Made by a program: the position numbers and the translations under genes
NCBI GenBank assembly: GCA_965214615.1
Contig: OZ243952.1
Coordinates: forward strand, 434,001 to 498,000
Length of the DNA: 64,000 bases
Direction of reading: 5' to 3'
DNA from: CBDAUN01 sp965214615
Lineage (GTDB): Bacteria; Pseudomonadota; Gammaproteobacteria; Arenicellales; JAJDZL01
The notes under the pieces: model-generated
Database searches by the model: none
What the model was told of the DNA's origin: nothing
The model's input: only the letters and a program-made list of their open reading frames with translations
In this document: in pieces, positions 25,878 through 35,442 of the stretch
Position numbering within the stretch: position 1 is the stretch's first letter
Layout: every line of letters starts with the position of its first letter

Positions 25878-26498
25878 ATGAGCATACGCGGCACAGGAAA
25901 TGGAACTCTTAAAGTTCGAGTTCTCTCACTGGAGTCATGGAAGGAGCAAAGAAGACAATTCTTGGAAGACGACTGTGACCTTTCTCTTGACAATCATGGG
26001 GATTTTGATGTTCAAATTCTGAGTCCGCTTATAGCTGAGTCCGGTTCATCGGGGCAACTGAGTGCTGTAATTATTGAGCGCGATGATCAGAGAATCGGAA
26101 AGCACAAGATTGTAAATAGTGCGAGAAACCTTATTACAGATGTTTCACTTCTATGGGATTGTGTTGAACCGGCACTTTTGTCAGCATTGAATAATGTTAT
26201 CTGTGGAAAAGGATTATTCGAATACGGAGTCGGAGAATTTTGCTTGCTTTACGGCAAATTTGAGGAAAAATATCAAGTATCAAATGGCACAAAAGCGAAA
26301 GAGAAAATGTTCGAACTATTGGGCGACGACGATACAGGTTTGAAAGAATATCACGAGCGAGGTAAGTTAAACAGTTATCCATTGCCATATGCTGTGAGGA
26401 ATATCTTGTTTCACAAAGGTAGGAATCCGAACACTCTTGATGCCGAGGGCAGGGATTTGATTCGATCGATTCGTATGCTTAAGAAATGGACCAAATGA
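25878..26498 (+). CDS. Hypothetical protein of the accessory region
   Basis: The 206-residue product matches no family I know. It is acidic, with WKEQRRQFLEDDCDLSLDN near the start, a central helical part (LITDVSLLWDCVEPALLSALNNVICG) and a C-terminal segment PLPYAVRNILFHKGRNPNTLDAEGRDLIRSI. That last segment recalls the HEPN-like or ATPase-associated ends of some defence proteins, but this is only an impression. Codon use and base composition are more AT-rich than in the metabolic genes around it, in keeping with horizontal transfer along with the adjacent toxin-antitoxin pair. Confidence 0.65.
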   Translation: MSIRGTGNGTLKVRVLSLESWKEQRRQFLEDDCDLSLDNHGDFDVQILSPLIAESGSSGQLSAVIIERDDQRIGKHKIVNSARNLITDVSLLWDCVEPALLSALNNVICGKGLFEYGVGEFCLLYGKFEEKYQVSNGTKAKEKMFELLGDDDTGLKEYHERGKLNSYPLPYAVRNILFHKGRNPNTLDAEGRDLIRSIRMLKKWTK

Positions 26499-26593
26499 CT
26501 TGGACGCTCTTTCCCAACTAGAATGGCGAGAGTAAGCTAACCGATGCAGGATAAGAACGAAGGTGTTCTTACTCGCTGAAATTTGAAAAACTA

Positions 26594-26761
26594 ATGAGTG
26601 ATCAGCAACTCGGCGATAACTTGATCGGCAATAGCAATATGGGAGCGACGATTGCGGTGCAAAGAAATTGGATACGTGAAAGTGAGCGCTACCGGTCTGA
26701 AGTAATGCAGTGGATCATGGAACAGCAAGAAAGGTTCCAAACGATTATGACAGATTCCTGA
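26594..26761 (+). CDS. Possible small protein of 55 residues
   Basis: An uninterrupted frame starts MSDQQLGDNLIGNSNMGATI and continues with an amphipathic helix rich in Glu, Arg, Gln and Met (WIRESERYRSEVMQWIMEQQ). The residue make-up looks like real protein rather than random translation. There is no known family and only a weak ribosome binding site. The rest of the 26499-27107 gap shows no other gene I can support; it has short frames without family resemblance. Confidence 0.35.
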   Translation: MSDQQLGDNLIGNSNMGATIAVQRNWIRESERYRSEVMQWIMEQQERFQTIMTDS

Positions 26762-27107
26762 TTGACTGGAGATAGATCTTATTCATTCTCCGAAGAGCGG
26801 CAGAGCGATCGATTGTGTAAATGATTGGCAGTGCATTGACAGAAATATAGGTGGAATCGAATCAAATAGTGCCCGCGAATTCGTAGAGATGCCGCCGTTT
26901 CAAGATTGTTCTCATAGTAGCAGCATCCTATTTTTCTTCAGACCTGTTTGAATGACTCACAATCGGCAATCGCCCAATGAGGCACATCGAGGATGAGACC
27001 GTCATGTCGTATTCTCTCCTGATATTGAACAATTGGACGAAACATGGAAGTTTCTTGTTCATAGCGGATTTCGAAAATTGTCTGAATAAATCGATGCCGA
27101 GGAAGGG

Positions 27108-29198
27108 TCAACCGCTATTGCTTTTCCCTCCAGTATCCGAGCCGGCACCGCTTCCTGTCAACTGCACAATAATGAATGCATATTCCTGCGAAAGATCGTG
27201 CAAAGCCCCGTAGCGTCCGGATTTTCCGCCGTGTCCTGCATGCATCTCCGTCTTTAGAACCAGCACATTGCTATCACGCTTCAAGTGGCGAATTTTTGCC
27301 GCCCATTTTGCAGGCTCCCAATAGCCCACTCGGGTGTCGTTCAGCCCTGCAGTAATGAACATGGCAGGATATTCCGCCGGCTTCGTATTGTCATACGGAG
27401 AATATGATTTCATGTAGTCGTAGGTCGCCTTGTCGTTCGGGTCGCCCCACTCGTCGCGCTCTATCACGGATAGGGGCAGCGAGTCGTCGAGTATGGTAGT
27501 GACTATGTCGACAAACGGAACATGCGCAATCGCCGCCTTGCAGTCTTGTGGACGCGAATTCAAAAAGTTTCCGACCACTAGCCCTCCGGCGCTTCCGCCC
27601 GAAATAGCCAGCCTGTCCGGTGCGCTGATGCGGTGGTCCAGCAGATAGCTTGCGCAGGCATCAAAATCGTTGAACGTGTTTTTCTTCTTCTTAAGCTTGC
27701 CGTCGTGATACCACCCCTTGCCAAGTTCGCCGCCGCCGCGCAAATGCGCAATCGCAAAGCCTATTCCCCGGTCAAGCAGCGACAGTCGGCCGGACGAAAA
27801 GTACAGCGGATAGCTGCTGCCGTAGGAGCCGTAGCCGTTCAGGACAACCGGCATCGGCTTGGTGCGATCGACGCTCTTGGCATACATCAAATACAGCGGC
27901 ACCTTGCGGCCGTCGGCGGATGTGGCGAAGTGCTGCTCGGTGACATATTCATTCGGATCAAAGCCGCCTCGAACCGGCTTGGTTTTGACGTGGTCGCAGC
28001 ACTGGGTGCGCATATTGAAATCGTAGTGCGAAAGCGGCAGGTTCAACGCATTGCCCCGCAACCGGCAAATCTCGGTGTCAAATTCAAGGTTGGCGCCGAT
28101 ATAGAGTTCCTGCACATTGTCCGGATGCGCGACCGTGTAGGCTGTGCCCGATTCAAGCTCCAATACTTGAACTTCCGGAACGCCCTGGCGGCGTGCTGAA
28201 ATCGCGATGTGTCCCTTGAATACGGCGATGTGGTTCAACGTCGTGTCTTCGCGATGCCTGATGACGGTCTCCCAGGTGGAGGAATCCGGATGCTGTGCCG
28301 AAGTCTTCATGAGCCGGAAGTTCAGGGCATCATCATTGGTCAGGACATACAGCGAATCGCCGTAGTCCTCGACTTCGTATTCCACCTCGGCCTTGCGGGG
28401 GAAGATCAGGCGCGGACTAGGCTGGTCCTCGTCTGATCTAAAAAGATGAACTTCGCTTGTGTTGTTGCTGTGCAGGTCGATTGACATGTACCGACGGCTG
28501 CACGTCGTGGATATGTAGACATAGAACGCGTCGTCGGGCTCTTCGAAAATGATGCTGTCGCTCTTGCTTGAATCCGTGCCTATCACATGCTCGCACAGCT
28601 GATAGGGCCGGTGAACGGCATTGAGGCGAGTGTAGTACAGCTTTGCCGAATCGTGGCTCCACTCAAAATTGCTGGACACCTGCCTTAGCGTGTCGGGCAG
28701 AAGATCGCCGCTTTCGATATCCAAAATGAATAGGTCGTATTCCTCATTGCCGGTTGTGTCTACGGCATATCCGACAAATCGATGGCATGGGCTGTGCTGC
28801 AGCGAGCCAAGACGAAAAAACTGATGCCCTTGCGCCAGCGCATTTTCATCGAGCAGGAGCTTTCCCTGATTGCCAGTCCCAGATTGTCTGCGGTAGTGGG
28901 CCTGGTAGTCTTCGCCTTCCTTCTGCGTGTAGAAGTACTCCCAGTCGCCATCGCGAACCGGAGCCGATGTGTCGGATTTGGGGATTCTGCCGGTCATTTC
29001 TTCGTACAGCTTGCCTTGCAAATCCTGAGAGTCTGCCATTACCTCGTCGAAATACCGGTTCTCAGCTTCAAGATAGGCCATCGCGTCCGGGTTGTCGCGG
29101 TCATTGAGCCAGAAGTAGTGATCGACTCGCTCATCGTTGTGCGCATTGAGCCTGTGTGCGATGCGTTGCGCAACCGGCGGCTTCAAACTGTGGGTCAT
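27108..29198 (-). CDS. ptrB: Oligopeptidase B (prolyl oligopeptidase family S9A)
   Basis: This 696-residue serine peptidase has an N-terminal seven-bladed propeller domain (about residues 70-410) flanking a C-terminal alpha/beta-hydrolase. The catalytic Ser is in ISGGSAGGLVVGN, the Asp in TAGLNDTRVGYWEP and the His in MHAGHGGKSGRY. It begins with the family segment DERVDHYFWLNDRDNPDAMAYLEAEN. It cleaves short peptides, usually after basic residues, in the cytoplasm. It lies 25 bases downstream of the AI-2E-type permease gene and is likely cotranscribed with it. Length is normal for the family. Confidence 0.92.
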   Translation of the reverse strand: MTHSLKPPVAQRIAHRLNAHNDERVDHYFWLNDRDNPDAMAYLEAENRYFDEVMADSQDLQGKLYEEMTGRIPKSDTSAPVRDGDWEYFYTQKEGEDYQAHYRRQSGTGNQGKLLLDENALAQGHQFFRLGSLQHSPCHRFVGYAVDTTGNEEYDLFILDIESGDLLPDTLRQVSSNFEWSHDSAKLYYTRLNAVHRPYQLCEHVIGTDSSKSDSIIFEEPDDAFYVYISTTCSRRYMSIDLHSNNTSEVHLFRSDEDQPSPRLIFPRKAEVEYEVEDYGDSLYVLTNDDALNFRLMKTSAQHPDSSTWETVIRHREDTTLNHIAVFKGHIAISARRQGVPEVQVLELESGTAYTVAHPDNVQELYIGANLEFDTEICRLRGNALNLPLSHYDFNMRTQCCDHVKTKPVRGGFDPNEYVTEQHFATSADGRKVPLYLMYAKSVDRTKPMPVVLNGYGSYGSSYPLYFSSGRLSLLDRGIGFAIAHLRGGGELGKGWYHDGKLKKKKNTFNDFDACASYLLDHRISAPDRLAISGGSAGGLVVGNFLNSRPQDCKAAIAHVPFVDIVTTILDDSLPLSVIERDEWGDPNDKATYDYMKSYSPYDNTKPAEYPAMFITAGLNDTRVGYWEPAKWAAKIRHLKRDSNVLVLKTEMHAGHGGKSGRYGALHDLSQEYAFIIVQLTGSGAGSDTGGKSNSG

Positions 29199-29223
29199 TT
29201 GCTGTACTTTTGAGAGCGAAGGC

Positions 29224-30255
29224 TCAATCCTCGCTGACGCGGTCGCTCATCAGGATCGCAACCCAGCGGGTGTCTTCGTTGGTTTCTGCGAAAAGCCGCG
29301 CGATCATGGTCAGGGGCACCGAAAGGAACATGCCGACAGGGCCGAGAACCCATCCCCAGAACAGCAATGACAGAAACACCACCAGCGGCGAAAGGCCGAG
29401 GTGGCGTCCGGCGATGCGCGGCTCGATGATTGATCCGAGACTCAGATTGATTGCTGCGTAGGCGATGCCGGTCCAGACGGCATCGACGGGACCAAGCTGA
29501 AGCAATGCGAGCAGCACCGCGGGAATGGCGGCGATGATTGATCCGATGTTCGGTACGTAGTTCAGCATGAACGCAAGCAATGCAAAGAGAATTGCAAAGT
29601 CGACACCGATAATCTTGAGTGTAGCCCACACCAGAATGCCGGTCGCTATGCTTGTTGCCGTCTTGATTGCAAGGTACCGCTGCACATTGCGCTTTAGGTC
29701 TCCCAGTCTTCCGATGGCGTCGGGAGAGCGGTTTAAGATGGCCTCGATCTTGCCGCGAAGCGTCGATATTTCAAACAAGATGAATACGACGATGAGAAAG
29801 ATAAGCAGCGCATTTGCAATGATGCCGCCAAGTTCGTTAGCTGCTTTGCCTACGGCCGCAGCGAGCGATTTCGGATCGAGCACCTTTGTGACGTCGGATA
29901 CGTCTACGACGAAGCCAAAACTGCTGATAAGCTGCAATACATTGGCATAGGTTTCCTGCAGACGCTCTTCATAAAGCGGCAACTGACTCTGAAAGTCCGA
30001 CAGCGACGCGCTGACAAGGGACACCAGCAGCATGCCGACACCGGTGATGACGCCGATCACGATCAGCAAAGCCAGGAACGTGGGCAATCCCTTGCGCGTA
30101 AGCCATAAAAGCGGCGGCGCGCTTATGGTTGCAACAAAAAGCGAGAGCAGAACCGGCACCAGAATAGGGGATGCGACCTTCATTCCGGCAATGATGACAA
30201 CAACCGATGCTGTGATCAGCATCGCATTGACGACGGTGTTCTTGTCTGTCTGCAT
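29224..30255 (-). CDS. AI-2E-family (UPF0118) membrane transporter
   Basis: The 343-residue product is a polytopic inner-membrane protein with about eight hydrophobic segments, including two at the start (AMLITASVVVIIAGM and PILVPVLLSLFVATI) and the family signature region near the C-terminus (LNYVPNIGSIIAAIPAVLLALL ... EPRIAGRHLGLSPLVVFLSLLFWGWVLGPVGMFLSVPLT). The family includes TqsA and Na+/H+ antiporter-like proteins; the substrate here is unknown. Its start codon overlaps the stop of a 62-codon frame upstream (TGATG). Confidence 0.9.
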   Translation of the reverse strand: MQTDKNTVVNAMLITASVVVIIAGMKVASPILVPVLLSLFVATISAPPLLWLTRKGLPTFLALLIVIGVITGVGMLLVSLVSASLSDFQSQLPLYEERLQETYANVLQLISSFGFVVDVSDVTKVLDPKSLAAAVGKAANELGGIIANALLIFLIVVFILFEISTLRGKIEAILNRSPDAIGRLGDLKRNVQRYLAIKTATSIATGILVWATLKIIGVDFAILFALLAFMLNYVPNIGSIIAAIPAVLLALLQLGPVDAVWTGIAYAAINLSLGSIIEPRIAGRHLGLSPLVVFLSLLFWGWVLGPVGMFLSVPLTMIARLFAETNEDTRWVAILMSDRVSED

Positions 30256-30443
30256 CAGGCTGCTCTATGTTTGAGGAATTGATCGGGTTTAATCGTCATA
30301 TTGCGGCAAATGAAATTGGCAGCATCAACAACATCAAGAATGTTGAGACTCTTGTGCTGTTGGGCGACGAGATGGGCGTGGTATGCTCTGATTGATATGA
30401 CCGATCCGAATTCTGCTGGATATTGCACCGCAAGTCGCCACAT
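30255..30443 (-). CDS. Possible small protein translationally coupled to the AI-2E gene
   Basis: A 62-residue frame (starting MWRLAVQYPAEFGSV) ends in TGA that shares one base with the ATG of the permease gene. Such a TGATG junction usually means that both frames are translated. The frame is open upstream of its ATG as well (EYCDCWYK), so the start may be further up. It has no recognised family. The coupling is the main support. Confidence 0.35.
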   Translation of the reverse strand: MWRLAVQYPAEFGSVISIRAYHAHLVAQQHKSLNILDVVDAANFICRNMTIKPDQFLKHRAA

Positions 30444-30861
30444 TTTATACCAGCAGTCGCAATATTCGCCTGTTGCCGCCGGAACGGCTTTCTGTGATAC
30501 TGGCTAAGCCATTGTATTGAATTTGCTTAGCGTGGTCGCAACGGAAGTGTTGGCTACCTCGTCGAACGTTGTTTTCGTATGCGTTCTTTTCAGACAACGG
30601 CTTGGTGAAGCGTCATATGATGAATGTCAGCGTTGACCAAAATATTGCAAATCCTGTGTCATCAACTGATACAGAAGCTCAGCGTGGCTGTAGAAAACGC
30701 TTCGCCGTCACCTTCTAATTCCCCCCATGTACTGCGGCAGGTCGATATTTTGCAGTTAAAATGAGTGTCGAAGGACTTACTGACAATCAATTTCCCCTGT
30801 ATGCGCCGTAATTGCCGCCAATTCATGCCGAAATCGATTCCCGGAATAATCATTTGTGGAA
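30444..30861. other. Intergenic region between divergent genes, no gene seen
   Basis: About 400 bases separate the leftward permease operon from the rightward squalene synthase gene. Only short frames without family resemblance are present. Promoters for both directions should lie here; I could not identify them with confidence. Confidence 0.5.
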
Positions 30862-31917
30862 ATGACGACCGATAGCGCTCTCCAAAGATCGAAGGATCTT
30901 GAGTATCAGACGCAAATTCTCGACGGAGTATCCCGTTCGTTTGCCCTGACGATTCCCCAATTGCCGGATGCCCTTAGAATTTCGGTCGGCAATGCCTATC
31001 TTCTTTGCCGAATCGCAGACACTATCGAAGACGAGCCTACGCTGTCGGAAGCTCAGAAAGACGCCTACTATGAACGTTTCGTTCGAATCGTGGAAACCGA
31101 AGAGGACCCCGGCAGCCTGGTCCGGGAACTTGGCGCAGCGCTTTCGCCGCAAGTCACCGACTGCGAGCGCGATCTGATCGCCAACATGGCCAGCGTAATC
31201 AGAGTGACCCGCAGCCTTGGCCATGCGCAGCGAAAATCGGTCACGCGCTGCATTAAGATTATGTCTGCAGGCATGCTTCAGTTTCAACGCAAGGCGAGCT
31301 TGCAGGGCCTAAACGATCTGGATCACCTTGACCGCTACTGCTATGTCGTCGCCGGTGTCGTCGGGGAAATGCTCACCGAACTTTTCTGCGAGCACTCCGG
31401 GAAAATTGACGAGCACCGAGAAGAATTAGTCCGGCTCTCGACATCATTCGGCCAGTGTCTGCAGATGATCAATATTCTCAAAGACATGTGGGACGACCGC
31501 AAGCGAGGCGTGTGCTGGCTACCGCGCGACGTCTTCCGCGCTTCGGGGCTCGATCTTGAATCGCTCGGTCCCGGACAGAACGACCCGAGATTTTTCAGGT
31601 GTCTGAGCGAATTGATCGGAGTCGCGATTTATCATCTGACAAGATCGCTGCGCTATATCCTGCTGATTCCGCGTCACGAGACCGGCATACGCCGATTTTG
31701 CCTGTGGTCACTGGCAATGGGCGCCTTGACATTGCAGCGCATCCATAGGCAGCCGTCGTACAGCAGCGGCCAGGATGTGAAGATTTCGCGAAAAAGCGTC
31801 AAGATGGTCGTAGTTCTGTCGAACTCGCTTTCAAGATGGAATCTAGGCTTGAAAATTATGTTTGCCGCCTTGACCCGAGGTCTTCCGCGACCCGGGCAGA
31901 TGGATACAACCGCATAG
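30862..31917 (+). CDS. Squalene synthase-type prenyl synthase
   Basis: The 351-residue protein is a head-to-head prenyl diphosphate synthase that resembles squalene synthases. It has the first Asp-rich motif DTIED (in YLLCRIADTIEDEPTLS), the conserved YCYVVAGVVGEMLTELFC and the second Asp-rich motif in MINILKDMWDDRKRGVCWLP. The segment GVSRSFALTIPQLP fits the diphosphate-binding start. A hydrophobic C-terminal part (IRRFCLWSLAMGALTL) may touch the membrane. It would join two farnesyl diphosphates to squalene for hopanoids or sterols, but no cyclase is in the window. I prefer ATG 30862 over GTG 30856. Confidence 0.85.
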   Translation: MTTDSALQRSKDLEYQTQILDGVSRSFALTIPQLPDALRISVGNAYLLCRIADTIEDEPTLSEAQKDAYYERFVRIVETEEDPGSLVRELGAALSPQVTDCERDLIANMASVIRVTRSLGHAQRKSVTRCIKIMSAGMLQFQRKASLQGLNDLDHLDRYCYVVAGVVGEMLTELFCEHSGKIDEHREELVRLSTSFGQCLQMINILKDMWDDRKRGVCWLPRDVFRASGLDLESLGPGQNDPRFFRCLSELIGVAIYHLTRSLRYILLIPRHETGIRRFCLWSLAMGALTLQRIHRQPSYSSGQDVKISRKSVKMVVVLSNSLSRWNLGLKIMFAALTRGLPRPGQMDTTA

Positions 31918-31927
31918 GAGATGCAAT

Positions 31928-33088
31928 ATGACGTACGTGCAGCAGCCCGAGAGCCTTGATCTCGTTGAGCGCCTGATCGGGTTCGACACGACCAGCCGGA
32001 ACTCGAATCTGGAACTGATCGAATTCATCCGGGGCTATCTGGAGGAACTCGGAATCAAGTCCGAACTCGTCTACGATGCCGACCGGCGAAAGGCCAACCT
32101 GTACGCCACCGTAGGTGCCAGCGACCGCGGCGGACTGCTGCTGTCCGGCCATACCGATGTGGTTCCGGTTGACGGCCAGAACTGGTCGACCGATCCGTAT
32201 TCGCTGAGCGAGTCGGATGGACGGCTTTACGGTCGCGGGACTTCGGACATGAAGAGCTTTATTGCGGTGTGCCTGGCCAAGGCGCGCAAAATGATCGATG
32301 CGAATCTTGAGACGCCGATTCACTTCGCGTTTTCCTACGACGAGGAAATCGGGTGCATCGGAGTCCGCACCCTGCTCGCAGAATTGCAGCAGCGTCCGGT
32401 CAAGCCGCGCTCTTGCCTGATTGGCGAGCCGACGGGGCTTAAGGTGGTGCGCGCCCACAAAGGCAAGAAATCACGGCGCTGCACGATTCACGGACTGGAA
32501 AGCCACTCCGGACTCACCCACCGCGGAGCCAACGCAGTCGAAGCAGCGGCCGAAATGATCGCATGGCTCAAAAGGGAAGCCCGCAACCGCCGCGAAAACG
32601 GCCCGCACGATGACGGATTCGATCCGCCCTACACCACGGTGCACACCGGAAAGATTCTAGGCGGCGTGGCGTTGAACATCGTGCCGAAGCTGTGCGAATT
32701 CGAAGCCGAAGTCCGCAATCTGCCCACTGACGACGCCGATAAGGTGTGGGAAGGACTGCAGGAGTTCATCGAGTCTCAGATATTGCCGGAAATGCGGGCA
32801 GTCGACCCGAATTGCCGTGTCGAGTGGCGCGAAATATCACAGTTCCCCCATTTGGCGACCAGCGACAATGATCTCATTGATCTGGCGCTGGAGCTGACCG
32901 GGACTGCAGACACGCATTGCGTCAGCTTCGGTACCGAGGCCGGACTGTTTGAGCAAATCGGGATTCCGTCAGTGGTTTGCGGCCCGGGACACATCGACCA
33001 GGCCCATCGTCCGGACGAATTCATTGACGTGAGTCAGATTTTGCGCTGCGAACAACTGATTGATGACTTGCTGAACAAGCTGAATTGA
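31928..33088 (+). CDS. argE: Acetylornithine deacetylase-like M20 metallopeptidase
   Basis: This 386-residue M20 enzyme matches ArgE in length and motifs: SGHTDVVPVDGQNW (metal His/Asp), GRLYGRGTSDMKSF, the catalytic Glu-Glu in FSYDEEIGCIGVR and the dimerisation domain with HRGANAVEAAAEMIAW. It would release acetate from N-acetylornithine, giving ornithine. The family also includes DapE and, more distantly, LysK. It is not with the LysW cluster, so I do not read it as the LysW release enzyme, but a role there is not excluded. It follows squalene synthase by 10 bases and is 15 bases from an enoyl-CoA hydratase gene. Confidence 0.85.
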   Translation: MTYVQQPESLDLVERLIGFDTTSRNSNLELIEFIRGYLEELGIKSELVYDADRRKANLYATVGASDRGGLLLSGHTDVVPVDGQNWSTDPYSLSESDGRLYGRGTSDMKSFIAVCLAKARKMIDANLETPIHFAFSYDEEIGCIGVRTLLAELQQRPVKPRSCLIGEPTGLKVVRAHKGKKSRRCTIHGLESHSGLTHRGANAVEAAAEMIAWLKREARNRRENGPHDDGFDPPYTTVHTGKILGGVALNIVPKLCEFEAEVRNLPTDDADKVWEGLQEFIESQILPEMRAVDPNCRVEWREISQFPHLATSDNDLIDLALELTGTADTHCVSFGTEAGLFEQIGIPSVVCGPGHIDQAHRPDEFIDVSQILRCEQLIDDLLNKLN

Positions 33089-33103
33089 TGCCAAGGGGGC
33101 GAA

Positions 33104-33913
33104 ATGTCTGAGGTTCTGATTGTCGAGCGCGACGGCAGGGTCGCGCACTTTCGAGTCAACCGGCCGAAAAAACGAAATTCGATTTCTCCGGAATTGATGG
33201 AGCAGCTTTCGACTGCGTTCAGGGATGCCGATGCGGACGACTCGGTCCGGGTGATCGTGCTGAGCGGTGTCGGCGACCACTTTGGCGCGGGATACGATTT
33301 GACTGTGGATTGGCGCCACCTGTACGGCGAAAGCAATGCCTTCGGCGTTCGGCGGATGCTGATGGATTGCAAGGAGTTCGAGTTCGGTCCGTGGAATTGC
33401 AGCAAGCCGGTTATTGCCATGGTGCGCGGGTACTGCCTGGCGGGCAGCTGCGAGCTTTCCATGATGTGCTGCATGACGTATGCGTCGGAAACGGCGAAAT
33501 TCGGCGAGCCGGAGATTCGATTTTCCGCAACGCCGCCTGTCTATGTCATGCCCTGGCTGACCGGCATACGTCAGGCGCGCGAACTGCTGTATTCGGGTGA
33601 CATGATCGATGCTCCCGAAGCGCTGCGTATCGGCTTGGTCAACAAGGTCTTCGCAGACGATGCGCTTGAAGCCGAAACAATGCGCTACGCTCAGCGGGTC
33701 GCGGCAGTGGATCTTGAAGCGCTTCAACTGACCAAGGCGACATTGAACCGGGCAGCGGAAATAGCAGGATTCAAGGAGGCTGTTCAATACGGCATTGAAA
33801 CCGGAACGATCATGGAAGCGCTTGAGACCGAAAGCTACCGCAAGTTTGCCGATGTACAAAGGCGCGAAGGTTTGACTGCGGCGATTCGATGGCGCGAAAA
33901 GCAGTTCGAATAG
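33104..33913 (+). CDS. Enoyl-CoA hydratase/isomerase family protein
   Basis: The 269-residue protein has the crotonase fold pattern: FRVNRPKKRNSISPELMEQL near the start, the oxyanion loop GVGDHFGAGYDLT and KPVIAMVRGYCLAGSCELSMMC with the second oxyanion position. The usual Glu acids are in the region TAKFGEPEIRFSATPP. The substrate is unknown; these enzymes act on acyl-CoA intermediates. A strong AAGGGGG ribosome binding site precedes the start. It lies directly upstream of the liv transport genes, which suggests breakdown of an imported branched-chain or aromatic-type acid. Confidence 0.88.
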   Translation: MSEVLIVERDGRVAHFRVNRPKKRNSISPELMEQLSTAFRDADADDSVRVIVLSGVGDHFGAGYDLTVDWRHLYGESNAFGVRRMLMDCKEFEFGPWNCSKPVIAMVRGYCLAGSCELSMMCCMTYASETAKFGEPEIRFSATPPVYVMPWLTGIRQARELLYSGDMIDAPEALRIGLVNKVFADDALEAETMRYAQRVAAVDLEALQLTKATLNRAAEIAGFKEAVQYGIETGTIMEALETESYRKFADVQRREGLTAAIRWREKQFE

Positions 33914-33946
33914 CGCCAAACGATCGAATTCAAGCCTCGCGAAACC

Positions 33947-34726
33947 ATGCCCAACATCCTGGAAGTCAGCAGCGTTTCAAAATACTTCGGAGCGTTTCGC
34001 GCGGTCAGCGATTGCAGTCTTGCGGTAGAGTCGGGCACGATCTGCGGACTGATCGGCCCCAACGGGGCAGGCAAGTCCACAATGTTCAACATTGTCGCCG
34101 GCGTCTACAAGCCGGATTCCGGATCAGTGACTTTGAACGGAACCGATGTCACCGGACTTCCAGCGCACCGGATGTTCTCCCACGGACTGCTTCGCACCTT
34201 CCAGATTCCCCATGAGTTTTCAAATCTCGATGTAGTCAGCAACCTGCTTGTAGTTCCCGGCAAACAGGCCGGAGAAAATCTGACGAATGCGCTGTTCCGT
34301 CCTTCGGCATATCGTCTCCAGGAATCGGAAAGTCGTCAGAAAGCCATAGAAATAATCGATTTCATAGGACTGTCCCATGTAGCAGGCGAATTGGCCGGCA
34401 ATCTGTCCGGCGGACAGAAAAAGCTGCTTGAGCTTGGAAGGACGCTGATGGTCGATGCGAAGATCGTGCTGCTCGATGAATTGGGCGCCGGAGTCAACAG
34501 AACGTTGCTGAATGTCCTGGCGGACAACATCAAGAAGCTCAACGCCGAGCTTGGCAAGACGTTCTTCATCATTGAGCACAACATGGAGTTCATTTCCCGA
34601 TTGTGCGACAAGGTCTCGGTCATGGTTGAAGGCGAAGTCGTTACCGAAGGAGTTCCCGAACAGGTACTGAACGATCCGATGGTAGTCGAAGCCTATTTCG
34701 GAGGAGGCAGCCGAAGCGTTGCCTGA
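33947..34726 (+). CDS. livG: Branched-chain amino-acid-type ABC transporter ATPase LivG
   Basis: The 259-residue ATPase shows Walker A (GLIGPNGAGKSTMFNIVAG), the ABC signature (NLSGGQKKLLELGRTLM), a Walker B region (IVLLDELGAGVN) and the His loop (IIEHNM). TFQIPHEFSNLDVVSNLLV follows the LivG pattern. It is one of a pair of ATPases with livF for a HAAT-type importer. One oddity: Walker B reads LLDELGAG where the usual form is LLDEPxAG. Confidence 0.9.
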   Translation: MPNILEVSSVSKYFGAFRAVSDCSLAVESGTICGLIGPNGAGKSTMFNIVAGVYKPDSGSVTLNGTDVTGLPAHRMFSHGLLRTFQIPHEFSNLDVVSNLLVVPGKQAGENLTNALFRPSAYRLQESESRQKAIEIIDFIGLSHVAGELAGNLSGGQKKLLELGRTLMVDAKIVLLDELGAGVNRTLLNVLADNIKKLNAELGKTFFIIEHNMEFISRLCDKVSVMVEGEVVTEGVPEQVLNDPMVVEAYFGGGSRSVA

Positions 34727-34740
34727 CCGACGGATCTGAG

Positions 34741-35442
34741 ATGCTGATTCAGGCAACGGACATTGTTTCCGGGTATGGCGGAGAACCCATACTCAACGGA
34801 ATCGACATTGCGCTCGATTCGGGACGGATCGGCGTCATAGTCGGCCCCAATGGCGCCGGAAAGTCTACCGCGCTCAAAAGTATTTTCGGTCTGATCAAGC
34901 TTGATCAGGGAAGCGTTTTGCTTGATGGCAGCGATATCACATCTGCGCCTCCCGACAAGCGGGTGGGCATGGGCATCGGCTACGTGCCTCAGGAAATGAA
35001 TATCTTTCCCTCGCTTACGGTTCAGGAGAATCTGGACATGGGGGCGTTCATTCGCGACGATGACTATTCCGGCATCACCGAGCAAATATTCGAACTGTTC
35101 CCCCCGCTTCGGGACAAGCGAAACGATGAAGCCGGAAAGCTGTCCGGCGGACAGCGGCAAATGGTCGCTATCGGACGCGCCCTGATGGTGGAGCCGAGAC
35201 TGCTGCTTCTGGATGAGCCCACAGTCGGCCTTTCTCCCGCCTATGTTCAGGAAATTATCGAGCGCATCGTTGCGATCGCGCAGTCCGGTGTCGGAATACT
35301 GGTCGTCGAGCAAAACGCGAGGCGGGCGCTTGAGATCGCAGATACCGGATTTATTCTGTCCGGCGGTCGAAACCTGTATACCGATACCGGTCAGAACCTG
35401 CTGAACGATCCTCAGGTCGCAAAGAGCTTTCTAGGCGGGTGA
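34741..35442 (+). CDS. livF: Branched-chain amino-acid-type ABC transporter ATPase LivF
   Basis: This 233-residue ATPase has Walker A (VGPNGAGKSTALKSIFG), the signature KLSGGQRQMVAIGRALM, Walker B LLLLDEPTVGLSP and the His-loop substitute VVEQNARRAL typical of LivF. PPDKRVGMGIGYVPQEMNIFPSLTVQENLDMG matches the family Q-loop. It lies 14 bases after livG and its stop overlaps the GTG start of livH. Confidence 0.92.
   Translation: MLIQATDIVSGYGGEPILNGIDIALDSGRIGVIVGPNGAGKSTALKSIFGLIKLDQGSVLLDGSDITSAPPDKRVGMGIGYVPQEMNIFPSLTVQENLDMGAFIRDDDYSGITEQIFELFPPLRDKRNDEAGKLSGGQRQMVAIGRALMVEPRLLLLDEPTVGLSPAYVQEIIERIVAIAQSGVGILVVEQNARRALEIADTGFILSGGRNLYTDTGQNLLNDPQVAKSFLGG

Noticed and set aside
31928..33088. 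M20 deacylase as the missing LysK of the LysW cluster
   Set aside because: Its length and motifs fit ArgE, and it lies 24 kb away with an enoyl-CoA hydratase and liv genes. A role in LysW release is not excluded but has no positional support.
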